A DNA stretch of 58,206 nucleotides from Klebsormidium nitens (taxonomy: Eukaryota; Streptophyta; Klebsormidiophyceae; Klebsormidiales; Klebsormidiaceae): positions 1-58,206 of the forward strand of contig DF237508.1 of the NCBI GenBank assembly GCA_000708835.1. Reading direction: 5' to 3'. Positions 1 through 11,400 of this stretch are shown here, in pieces (the stretch's first letter is position 1; every line of letters begins with the position of its first letter). The position numbers and the translations under genes were made by a program. The notes beneath the pieces are model-generated. The model made no database searches and was not told the origin of the DNA. It worked only from the letters and a program-made list of their open reading frames with translations.

Positions 1-21
1 ATCAACCAGTCCCGGATGAGA

Positions 22-116
22 GCACTCAACCAGGCCCTGCCCGGTTGACGGTCAACCAGACCCCGGTTGAGGCCCGTCAACCAGGCCGGGTCTGGTTGAG
101 AGTCCTGGTTGAGTGC
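22..116. repeat. Nested inverted-repeat cluster built from CAACCAG/CTGGTTG
   Basis: About 95 bases are made almost wholly of CAACC/GGTTG words in both orientations. The outer arms GCACTCAACCAGG (22-34) and CCTGGTTGAGTGC (104-116) are perfect 13-base inverted repeats. Inside them TCAACCAGACCC (52-63) pairs perfectly with GGGTCTGGTTGA (88-99). Inside those, GGTTGA (65-70) pairs with TCAACC (77-82), and GGTTGAC (43-49) faces GTCAACC (51-57). A single strand could fold into a branched, cloverleaf-like structure. It may be the edge of a foldback or miniature transposable element that continues left of the window. No coding is evident. Confidence 0.7.
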
Positions 117-882
117 GGAAGTGCCCTGTGTTAGACCTTCCGCTACTCCGGCATGGCAAATTAAGCATGGCGATGTGGCTTTTGCAATTTCGATCAAGGC
201 AATCTGCGAATGGATGCGCCAACTTCATGCAAGTGCCAGGTAGTGGCATTGGGGGCTGCTCCGGGTTTTCCAAACTTGATCATGACCGGTGCAGAGGACC
301 TTACTCTTACATGTGAGTCCCTGCCGCAGTGCAAGGGACAACAGCTAACAAGTACCTGCATCCCCGGTCCGAGTCCTTGCACCTCCTACATAAAAGCCAG
401 TCTAGACCGCCACATCAAAATAAAGTTAATAAAGAAGTACCGAATTCATCACTGCGTATCTGCTTCTCCAACCTGCTTGCAACGGTGTCCCTCCAGAATC
501 GCTCATTGCGTCTACATATTCACGGTGATGATCGCTTCGCTAGGCTCCTCAGCGAATCTGCCGCAAAGACAAGAAGCAATCAGCATATGGAACTTTTCAC
601 ACCTTTACGTCCAGAGCACACTAAAAGTTGAACACGCATTGGACCTTCCAGGTAACCGAAGGCGGAAGACTTCGAGAGGTGCAACTTGTTTGTTGCAGCG
701 GCGCTTGCTGGACGGAAGAGCTGCCAACTACATGCAGGACCTCGTGAAGCAAGCGGCCACAGGAGCAAGCGATCTCAAAGTACGGGCTCTTGGAATCAGT
801 TGAAAGTTTCAGAGAAGGCCTGCACGAGACGCTGAGCAGCATCAAAGGCAAACAAATCTCCGGCGGCAACAAAACGAGCAAC

Positions 883-1081
883 TCACTTGGCTTCAACCAG
901 TTCCGACAAAGCGGACCCTGTTCTTGTGAGCACCTTTTTCTGCTTCCGTTTGTTCTTCTCGGTCTCTTCCAAGGCGTCATCGTCGAAGGGTACGTCGGGG
1001 CTTGGGACGAAGCTCGGATTCGCCTCAGGGAACCTGCTCAGAAGAATTGCGGGATCGATCACAAGAACGTTTCTCTCAACC
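883..1081 (-). other. Possible orphan coding exon
   Basis: On the minus strand an open frame is bordered by an acceptor-like CTCACAAG just upstream and a good donor, GCCAA|GTGAGT, at its end. It reads as about 66 residues with a protein-like composition: a hydrophobic start (VERNVLVIDPAILLSRF), an acidic DDDALEETE patch and a basic KNKRKQKK patch. I could not find a partner exon to the left with matching phase, and I do not recognise the sequence. It may belong to a gene lying mostly outside the window, to a decayed element, or be chance. Confidence 0.25.
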
Positions 1082-1540
1082 TTGTGAGCTACACTTCGTG
1101 GGAACTGGGAGTCAATATTTGGGGCCGAGAGATGAAAAGAAGGCGTCAGGAATACCGCCGACCGGTGGACGCGATCTTCGTGAAGTCTCAAGATGAAATA
1201 AAAGTACGTTGAACCGTCACTTGCTTATTCAAAATTGCGCGTGAGAGCAGATTTCGACGCCCTTCGAGTACAAACCCTCTAGAATATAGAAACAAGAGAT
1301 GGTCGAACAAGTGGTCGTGCGGCAAAATCTGCTCTTTAGAAAAAGCGGACTTGTTACAACTCACAAATGATGATTTGTGGTTCATTATTGATCAAGGAAT
1401 CATCTTTGAAACCACTCACGACTTTAGGTATCAGAACGGCACTGCGGCACTACAACTTTTCGGCGCAATGTCAAACCCTGGAAGAAAGCCAACCTCTAAG
1501 AAACGAAAGACAAGCCGGACAGTACTTTAGGTTCGTTCCC

Positions 1541-2466
1541 TTACTTTCCGCGCACCAACTGCGACATCTGGTCCTCCTGCACGCCCTTCGCGCTTCCGCC
1601 CTTCCGCTGCGCTGCGCCGGACTCCGCTTCCGCCTCCTTCTTCCGGCTAATCGTACGATCCATCTCGCTCAGCTTCTCGCTGAACTTGTCCGACTGTTTG
1701 AAGGTGGGTTTTGGCGCTAACCCGGGTTTCGCAGGCGTCCCGGTTGGAACCTCTCTCACCAGGGGGGCCGAGCTAATGCTCTCGGGCTCCAATGTGGGGG
1801 GCGATTTTGGGGTCTGTTCGCCCCCCCGGGGAGAATCGAGTTTTTGTTGCTGGACGGTGACCAGGAGCTCCGTCGGATCTGGGGCCGGCTTTCCCCCGCG
1901 CCGAACTAGGGGGGCGAGATATGGGGACGTCCTCCCTGACGCCGCAGTGACGTCAGCAGCTTTGGTGTCGCTGCTCTTCTTGGGCCGGGCGGCCGCCGCA
2001 GCGACGACCGCGGCCGCCGGACGGGTGACGTCAGCGGACACGTGGCTGGACGTGGCGGCGCCGATGACGGGTGTCTCTGAGGCGGGCCTAGGCGAACTAG
2101 GCTTGGGCTCTTCCCGCGGGGTCAGCTTCCCCCGCGGGGATTCCGGCGGAACTGCCGGCTTCGGTGCCGGAACCGGATCGCTGGACCCCTTCACGGCGGG
2201 TTGCGCTTCGGCGGGTTTCTCTTGCGCGCTCGCGCCGTCGGCGGGCGGCGGGTTTGGCGGTTCCAGAGGCGCGACCGCGACGCGGCGCGCGGTGTACATG
2301 CGGTAAAACCCGTAAACCCCGAGTATGAGCAGGAACGCGGCCGCGGCGCCGACGACCCCGCCGATGATGGCGGCCAGTTTTGAGTTGGCGACGACTGAGG
2401 CGACGGAGGTGAAGGGGGACGGGGCGCTGGTGGGCTGAGGAGGGGGCGGAGGAGGGGGCTGCGGAC
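1541..2466 (-). other. Fibrocystin-L exon 38: transmembrane helix and cytoplasmic tail
   Basis: The last coding exon begins with a polyproline run (PQPPPPPPPQPTSAP), then one clear membrane helix (KLAAIIGGVVGAAAAFLLIL, continuing GVYGFY; about 2303-2380) capped by basic residues (YRMYTARR), which predicts the C-terminus is cytoplasmic. The tail of about 250 residues is rich in Pro, Ala, Ser and Lys, with several S-P and T-P sites, ending SQLVRGK and a stop at 1541. It has no named domain and is probably disordered. The exon is GC-rich and holds two TGACGTCA palindromes. Confidence 0.88.
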
Positions 2467-5400
2467 CTGAAAAAGCAAAGAGATTGATCTTCTTAGATAC
2501 CGCCGCTAGCTATACGGTGATTTTAAGCCGGAAGTTTGAGGGGGAATGAGCACTGGAGACCCGAAATGAAGCAGTCGCCTCTGGGGGTGCACTAGGGAAG
2601 TCAAGGAGAGTGCAAGCGAATCAGTGCTCCGTTCTTTCCTTGTCCGGAGCACACCTTGCTGTGCGTACTGCCTCAGGTCGCAGGCATCTTTCAGTAAGCA
2701 TTTCGGAATCAGAGGTCAAGGGAAAACCAAGCCCCCAGTCATCTAAGGCTACTGATATTCGAAGTCTAGTGGTGTTAGAGGCTGCTTTGATTGCCCCCAC
2801 AAGATATTGATCCAAGATATTGATCTTGGCACCCACAAGAGAATGACGTCAGCAACCGCTTACCCGGTGCGCCCGGCCCCGGTGCGCCCGGCGGCGGCGC
2901 GTCCGGCGTCAGCACCGGCGTCTTGACGTCAGCAGACACGCCGTCTGCAGCGCTGTAAGTCGCCTTTGACTTAATCGGCACCTTCAGTACTGCCTGCAGG
3001 GTCCCGTTCGTCGACGCGGCCTGGAACGCGCTCAGAATCGCGGCCATGCCCGCGCCGGCCGCGGCCGCGGGCGCGCCTGGGGTTTGGGGGTTTGGCGACG
3101 GCGCGCCGGGCGTGGTACCGTTGGTGAAGTAGAAGGTGTCGTTGGGGTTGGCGTAGTTGAGCGGGTCGAAGCTTGGCTCGGGGAGGGCTTGGTTGAAGTT
3201 CGCGGGGTCGTCGTGAATCTGTTGGAGAGAAAAGGCTTTCGGAACGTTTTCTCGACTCAGCTCGGAAGTGCCCAGAGTTTCAGTAGGTCGATCTCTGCCT
3301 AGTAGAGGAGACATGTCAAGATGGATGAAGTGGACATACAAGGCATATTCACGACTCAACCTGATGAAACCGTCCTGCCCAGCAGCTAAGAGCGGGTTTC
3401 GAAGCTGCCTTATACCACTATCAAAACGACGGCGACTCTTAGCGCGACACCGCGCACCGCCATTGAACAAGCGTGGAGCAAAAGGTTGTGTCTTTTGTTG
3501 CTTTTTATCGAAAAGGACGTTGAAAAACGACCATTTCTGGATTAAATTTAACGGTTCATAGGATATATCAAGGCGCGCGCTCGCGCACCTCCCAGTCCAC
3601 GAGCACGGAGCCCGCTTTGATGCTGACGACCTTGATGCGCGTCGTGTCGATCCCCAGGACGAACGCCAGATTGGACACAAAGTTATTTTCAAAGAAGTCC
3701 GCAATGTTCATGGCCAGCGTGGAAGACACCTGGACAACACGGAAGGTAGGACGCTTGAGAAAAATTCCTGCGGACGAACAGTGGCTTGATTTTACCAACA
3801 GCGTGGAAGACACCCGGTCAGCGAAGCGGGCAGGAGTCTGCAAACAGACACGCAGTAATGTGGAAAGATACAGGATTGATTGCTGGGAAACCAAGGAATG
3901 TTGAAAAGTTGGAGGCTGCAAGTAGCTTCATCGAATGAAAACGTTTCAGGGTGCTTGTTTGCGAATGCAATCGGCGCATTTCCAGAGCTGTTGCGATCTC
4001 CTGTGGCGCGAGGCGTCAGTGGAATCGAGCAGAGTTTTGGTTTTCAGAAAAGTGTTTGGTTTCCCGGGGAGATCCCATGTCACTCAGATAACAATGGGTG
4101 TAACAAAAGAAGCCCCTAACACTCAAAAGCAGCACTAGATGTAATAACAACAGTCCCAAGTTCTCACCAAAACTTGGATTTTGGCATTGCAGTACTTGTA
4201 CAGCCGAGGCCTACAAAAATTCCAAGCAATATGCCTCCTCGGTTCTCACCATGATAACGGGCTCGGTGCGAATCTCCGGGCTGACTCCTCCGCCCCTCAG
4301 CAGCACCCACATGATCGAACTGGGCTGGTCCCAGTAGTACGAACCGTGCGCCGCATTTACTCCCAGTTGCGGGGGTGAAGTGACCGGGTTGATTCTCCCG
4401 GTCCCTTCCAAGTATACGTACAGTCGGTTCGGTTCGAAGTAGTTAATCTTAACCAGGAGCTCCTCGGTGGCCGGAACGTAGGGGAAGTGGAGGCGGAGGT
4501 TGCGGGGAGGGGTGCCTGGGGACAAGGAAGAATCGGGTTTGGTTAGTGGGAGGGTTGAGTTTGGGGGCTTGGATGAGTTTAGTGCCGGGTCATAGATACA
4601 GAAGTCCTCTGAACTGACTTAGCGGTCGAACAACATAAAAGAGCCCTACATTCTTTAACCGGAGGCTGCGATGCTTCTCAGATGCAGAATCCTGACGAAC
4701 CGATCAAAGTGCGGTAATGTTTCTGGAAAGAGAAAAAGATTGAGAGCCTTTCGGAGCCAAAGTTCTTTGGTAGATGAAGCTCGGAAACCTTTTCCGCGTG
4801 TTCGAGGGCTCTTCCGGATGTTATAAACACCAGAACAAGTGTAGCTCTTTCCCTTCAAGCTCTCACACCAACGGCTCGAAAGCCTTTGTGAAACTACCAC
4901 GAAGTGACGTTCATTTGAATTCAATGTAGAGACGAAAAGGAGAAGTGCTATGTAACTGCTCATTAAGGGAGCAAAAAGAACTTTGAAAAGCAAGGAAACC
5001 GCCTCACCCGTGAAGTTGAGTTCGTACGTCCGGCCAGACCCCACGGACGTCCAGAACGTGGACAACCGCTTCTGACACGTGTAGCCAAAGCACCACCCGT
5101 GGTCAGCGCACCCGGTCATGACGTCAACCACGCCCGAGTTGCCCAGAAGAACCGGGGCAATGCGCCGGGTCTCGGTGTCGGAGTCACGGCTCTCTATGAC
5201 GAACTGCACAAGGGAAGCAAGTGAGTAAGATGGCGGGAGCGAGAACAGGTACTAGACTACCAGGTAAAGCGAGAATGTCTTCACATTACGCACCTTGTGG
5301 TTTTACACTGATGTTCGTGCCTTTTGCCGCAAGCTACACAGCATAAGAATCAGAGTTACGCAAACCTAGGAAGGGCGGGCAAGCGTTGCGTATCTAATTT

Positions 5401-8400
5401 CGGGCGTCCTGAAAGCGGGGTGCAACGGTGAGTGGACTCAAGGACTCAGAGCCGCACTACAGCAGCAGGTCTCAGGAGGTGAGGAGCAAGAATGATTTCA
5501 AAGGGGCTTGTGCGATGTGTCCAGACGTAATAAGCGTGAGAAAAATCTCAGAATCATCTTGAAGCGAAGTGCACTTGTTTGGTGTTATAGCGAGATTCCT
5601 AGTCAGATGTTGATCCCAGCCGTTTGCCCCGGCTTGGCTTGTTATATTTACAACCGCTCACCATTCTCTGGTTGAACGGCTGGCACTCATAACCCGCCCA
5701 TACCGTGTTCAGCACACACTGGGGACTATAGACCGCCGTCCCCTGCTGGATCGGCGCCCGTGGGGCGTCGTAATGGCCCACGATGCTGCCACCTGGCACT
5801 CCCATAAAGCTCCCGTCCAAATCTTTAATCATGATATGTAGCGCGCCGTCGCAATCCATGTCGACACAGTCGGACGGGTTGCGCCAACCGGGGTCTGGGC
5901 GGTAAAAATACAGCTGCGCGCCACGTGGCACGTTGTCGAAGGCGATGCGCTGCAGGTCGTGCAGCGGGAAGGCGTCCTGGATTGCAGAGGGGTGGAGACG
6001 TTAGTCTGATTACCGCGCTCTGTTCGGAGCCGTCAAATGCAATTTTGAACGGTCCACATCAACCTTCAGTCCTCCATTCGGATCGCACCAGGTAAGAGTC
6101 TGACACTTATATTCGGACGAAATTGTTTCGACTTTTAAGGTGCAAATTGTCTGAAAGAGTTGCCGTAGGTGCTCGATGCAACGTACTAGGCTGCTCTTCT
6201 CAAGGAGCAGACCCCGTCGACCTTTCACAGAAGTAACCTGACATGTATGTCCTTCCTTAGGCAAGTAATGAAGCGGGGAACTGGACGTCATGAATCAATC
6301 TAAGCTTGAAGCAACGGAACGCTGTGTCAGCTGCTTTTGAATTGAGAGCAGAGACGCCACGTGGCATCCTGTGAGTGGCTCTCTTGCCTGGATCTGCCGG
6401 TTGTTAGAGATGGCGGTACTGGTGCGCCCACACGCGTCGACGCCGGGGAAGTTGGCGAAGGTCACGTTGGAAAGCAGCGCGCGGCCGCGGACCGTCGTGT
6501 ACATCAGTTGCTGCGGAAAGAATACAATCACTGAGTAATGTGAGGAGAAGGATCGGCCCTTCATATTGGTGCATCAGGCATACTCTCTTACTGAACGTCC
6601 GCTAAAACACATGTCTAGAAATCAGCTAACCCCTGACCTTTACAAATCTTGCCCTCAGGATATTCCGCCTTCTCTGGAGTAGCTTCTGATAGACTGGACA
6701 GAGAGACGATCTCGAGACAGACTTACAAAATCGCTGTTCAGCGCTTGCGGCGATACATGTGCCAAGAGGTGGGGCGACTCTGCTTGTTTTCTATAGGGTT
6801 TTTCTGACGTCGTAACCAGCTCCAAGGGTCGAAGGACGGACGATATGAAGGCATCCCTTTTCCAAATGCAATTATTGAAAAAGAAAGCGAAGAATCGAAC
6901 TCAGGCATATGACCTTCATAAAGTACAACCTGACGCAGGCTACCGACTTGTCTCGCAAGCTTTCTTCCAAAGCCCATCGCAAGGCGCATGACCGACACCA
7001 GACACCCATGTAACACTCATATAAATCCTCCGTCCGGCGTTACGTTCCACTCACAATGTCCCAGGGCTTGGGCGGCCCTATGGAGAAGCTCAGCGCAAAC
7101 GTCACGCCTACGATCCCGATGTTCGGATCGCTTGCGGCGTACGATGACCCGGACGGGTTGCTGTGCGGCGGGTCCGCGCACTTTGTGCGCGCGCTTTCGC
7201 CGACCACCAGCGAATCGCTGATGTACACGTGTCCCTCCTGCTGCATGGAGGACTGCTTGTTGACGGTCACGCCGTGCCGGTTGTCCGAGAGGGTGACGTC
7301 AGCAATCTCGACGTCGGACGCGACGTTGGGCGCCAGGATGCCGAAGTCCCAGTTCTGCGAGCCGAGGATGACGTCAGCATAAGCAAGAAGACGCAGGAAG
7401 AGGCGAATATCTTCTTACAGCTCAAGTAGTCTCTCATATGGTCAGTTGAATGTCTGTATCTTGATGCAGGCTCCTCAGAAGCGCTACTTGAAGGATTCAC
7501 AAAACTGGTCATACAGTAGATGTTCCAATACTAGACGCGAGCGACAATGTGAGGGAGATAAACGATCCGAGGTTTTTGGGCTGGCAGTAAAGGCTTGCAC
7601 GTAAGGAAGCAGGACGTAAGACGCTCATGTCGCAATCCAGTTTGACGACCAAAGCTCTGATGTGCCGTCGCAAATATTCTAGGAGAACCAAATATGGTCC
7701 TAACCCCACTACTCTTAACGCCTGGGACGTTTGAATCGCGATCACGCATGGCAATGAGTCGGGGTTTTTAGAGGGATTTCTGGTAGCTTTTGTAGGGCAG
7801 TCAAAAACTTTTGTTGGGAAAATCATCTCAGCTTACGCAACTCGGCCGACTCACCCTCCAAGCCTGGAACTTTCGGACGGCCGTACACGTCCGCGCCACT
7901 TTCCCGTCCGAACCCTGGTGCAGATACAGCCCGATCAGGCTCGTGTGCGCGGTATTCCCGGCGAAGTCCGCCGTTCCGTTGCAGGAATCCGCTATGACGC
8001 GGAAGCCCAGCCGCTCCGATCCGGCGGCGACGTTGCCCGTAACGGAATTCCGGGGAGCCCAGATCTCATACGTCGCCGGAAGGTGCATATCGTGCGGGGA
8101 TTTCATGACCTTAGTGTTGCCGAGAGCGAGGTTGCGGGCGATCGTGTTGTTGGATCCGGAGAGCAGCACGACGCTGCTGCTGTCGAAGTTGTAGTAGACG
8201 ACGTTGCTGCGGAATTCGAAACCTGCGGGAGGCAATTTTGAGCGTTTAGAGCGTTCCTGCGGCGCCCTGTTCCGATGAGGTTATGGGTAGTCGGCTGCTC
8301 TCTATGGGTCAAGAAGCTCGAGACCTCGAGAACCGGATCAGACGACTGTTTTGGGGTCCCGAACTCAATGCGGGAAAAATCGACTGGATTCGGCTCAGTT

Positions 8401-11400
8401 GGGACCATATCCTGCGCCGAAACGTGACCCAGGGTCTTACAGGCGGTTGATGACCATATTCCAGCTTAGGGCATTTTGAGGGGTAAGTCTGGAATGTTCT
8501 GAGCAGCAAAGAAAGGCTCAAAATTCAGCGTCTTCCTCTGAAAGCGGACAGTTATCGAAGCATATTTCAAAGGCAAGTGAGGGCACAAGTAACAAGAGTC
8601 GAAAAGCCTCTGTACCGACCATACCAATCGATTGAAGATGACAACACTTGCTTTCAGCGCAATGGAATCTGCTAGGGATTTGCCAGAACGGTAAAGCTTG
8701 CTTCTTTCAGATTCTAGATGGAAGAAATGAGGGAAAGCACCCACCGTTGGTTCCGCGGATATTGAGCGCGTTGTTGAAACTGTCGCGCATGCTCGACGTC
8801 CGGACGTACGAGCCTGTGACGTCACCCGCGTAAAGGAAGTCGATGACGTTCCGGTCGAGTCCGGCCTGGCCGCAGTGACGGAACTCCACGTTCTCCAACT
8901 GGAACGGAACGGAATTTGCATCGACTTCATTTTTCAGCGGAACAAAGGGCGCCATTTGCGCTACTTGCAGAAGTTGCCCTTGATTGTTTTTTGAACGTAA
9001 ATTGACACACGAAAACCCCAAGTCAAATAATTGCAGGAAAGACTATCTAGAGATCTGCACATTTAGGAACCGGGAGATCGACAGAGGGCAGATCAGCATG
9101 TCTTTTGACACACAAGGGCTTCCAAGTAAAAGAGTGAAAGGAAAGGTTTCCAAAGAGTTGCACACTCAGGGACCAGCAGAGAAGCAGAGGAGCACTGTTA
9201 AGAATTGCCGATGAAAAACACAGCGAAGCACGATGAGGAAATGGACAGCGGAAAACGGAACCCGGAAAGCGGAAAGAATGAACGGCAACCCACCTGCAGG
9301 GTCCCGTTGTATCCGGCATAGGCGCTCACGACCACTCGGCAACCAAACCGGTTATTTTCCGGCGCATCTAGTTCTGGGGGCGGCACCTCCCCTTGGATGA
9401 CGACATTGTGCGTCAGCAGGCCCACCTCTCCTCTGACGTCAAGCTGACGCGTACCGTTTACCAACGGTACCAGGTCCCCGAAGTGTGGGTACCGCGCGCG
9501 GGTTTGCAGGAGCACCGTTAACCCTCCGTTAACCACGCCGTTAACCGTCAAGACTTCGGCTTCTGCCGGGTCCCATCGAGTCGGGGTTAAGACAATCTGG
9601 TCACCCACTAACCAGTCTACTGGGTTAGCGAGGACTATCTGAGTGTCCCCCGGTTGAATCGACCGCGCGAGCTTGGTCCAAGTGCGCGCGCGCGGGGCGC
9701 CGTGTACGGAAAACGTTCCGAGGACGGCGATGCTTTTGGCGCCAAAATTGAGGGCGTCCGTGAAGGCGAGCTCCGGGGAGAAACGGTCGCCGGTGAGAGT
9801 GATGACGGCGGAGTTTGTGTAGGGGTTCGTGCTGTTGCCGATGAGAAGCTCGCCGCCGTTAATGAAGATAGACCTGCGGCAGAGGGGTTTGGTGCGGTCA
9901 CAGCAAAATGACTGATCCGTGAGCAAAAAAAGAACGGAAAAGGAGACTGAGAAAGGAAAGAGAGCGAGACGTATGTCGTCAGCTCGAGATGCCTCACCTT
10001 GTTGGTTTCGAAGAGAATCTCATGAGGTAGTTGAAGCTAGCTTAGGGGCACATCTCAAGGAATGAGGGTCTAATCGTGTTTGCCAGGGGATTCAAAGCTG
10101 ACTAATGACATGAAGTTCAACGGCATTCTTGGAAGATATTCTCCCTCGCATCGAAGGGAAAGCAAACTCGCACTTTGCAACACTGGGCTACCTTTATCAG
10201 TCTCAGGGCTGGCAGGAGTGGCTTGGTAGAAATGAAAAAAACATCGAGCTTGTGTCCATTGAAGCGCGTTCTTAACGTTCCGGGCCTGAAAGATCGATAT
10301 TTTGGCAAAGAATTCATGTCCGAGATTGGACACAGGCTGGAAGAGAAGGACAGCAGACATTTTCCGAAGGAAAGAAGCGGGCCGCTGCCCTTTATTCGAG
10401 TGCAAGAAGCGCTGACGCACCCTGACGTCAGCTTCAGGTCCAGCGGCGCAAACACCATGGTCCCCTCGATCGTCAGCGACTTGAGCCGGGGCGAATCGAC
10501 GTCCAGCACCAAGAACCACCCGAGCGGGACGGTGACGTCATCTCCGTCAGCCGGGGGAGTGCCCGGGGCGGTGCCGTTGCCCCACGTGAGCGGGTCCGAC
10601 CAGAAGAGCGTTCCGTTCCGGTAGTCCGCCAGGCGGCGCGGGAGAGGACAGCCGGCGTCAGGACACATGTACCTGTGGATGAAAGAAAGCTGAATCACTA
10701 AGCCCTTTTGCGTCCTCATATCATCGCAACGCAGCTCACCAAAAGAAGTGCATTGAATTCCGCATCCGAAACTCTCACGAGCTTTGGAAACGCTTCAGCA
10801 GATGCGCGAAGCAAATGAATGCTAAACAAGTTCCGGGCTCGAACGAAGTTCCTCGGGGTACATCCGTCTAGGCGACTTTATGTTTTGTATCCAGGGGTCT
10901 GAGCTTTGCCTTTGAAACGGCATTCCTAATGCTTTCCAAAACGTCCCAAAAGGGAAGCTTACCTGTTCATCTGTAGGTCGGTGCTCGTATTACCAACCAG
11001 CAGGATTGTGTGCGTGGTGTCATTGGTTATGTAATGCACGGTCTTGTTGAAGTAATGCGACCCGTGGGGGTCCGCACTGAGGGGCAGCGGGGGGCGGTCG
11101 AGTGCAGGGACGTTTGCGCTTCCGGGGAGAGCTTGCACGTAAAAGTGGTCGGGAGTAACCATCTGCGAACGGAGAGTTTTTGAATTTAGCATTCGATTAT
11201 TCGAATTTGAAACTTGAAATCTTAAATTCTCAAAAGCTTGAAAAGTGGTCAGGTTTCTCTCGCAAAGGGAAAACTATGGTTGGAGTTAATGCGGGGAATC
11301 TGGACCGAGGCACTCAGCGTTTGACGACAAACAAAGAGATGTTTATCCGCAGTGATGATTGTTGCTGACCTCTCATTTGAAGCCTGGAGAAGGTGGAATG

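Larger units (their letters stand above)
1..1540. other. Intergenic stretch downstream of the fibrocystin-L gene
   Basis: No complete gene can be supported here. Open frames exist on both strands, the longest about 197 codons on the plus strand, but they overlap each other and resemble no protein I know. The left edge carries a dense inverted-repeat cluster (separate entry), and one minus-strand segment looks like an exon (separate entry). The fibrocystin-L 3' untranslated region must begin just left of 1541; I see no decisive polyadenylation signal. Confidence 0.5.

Noticed and set aside
210-803. 197-codon plus-strand open frame near the left edge
   Set aside because: Composition is not protein-like, other frames on both strands overlap it, and no motif or splice context supports it.
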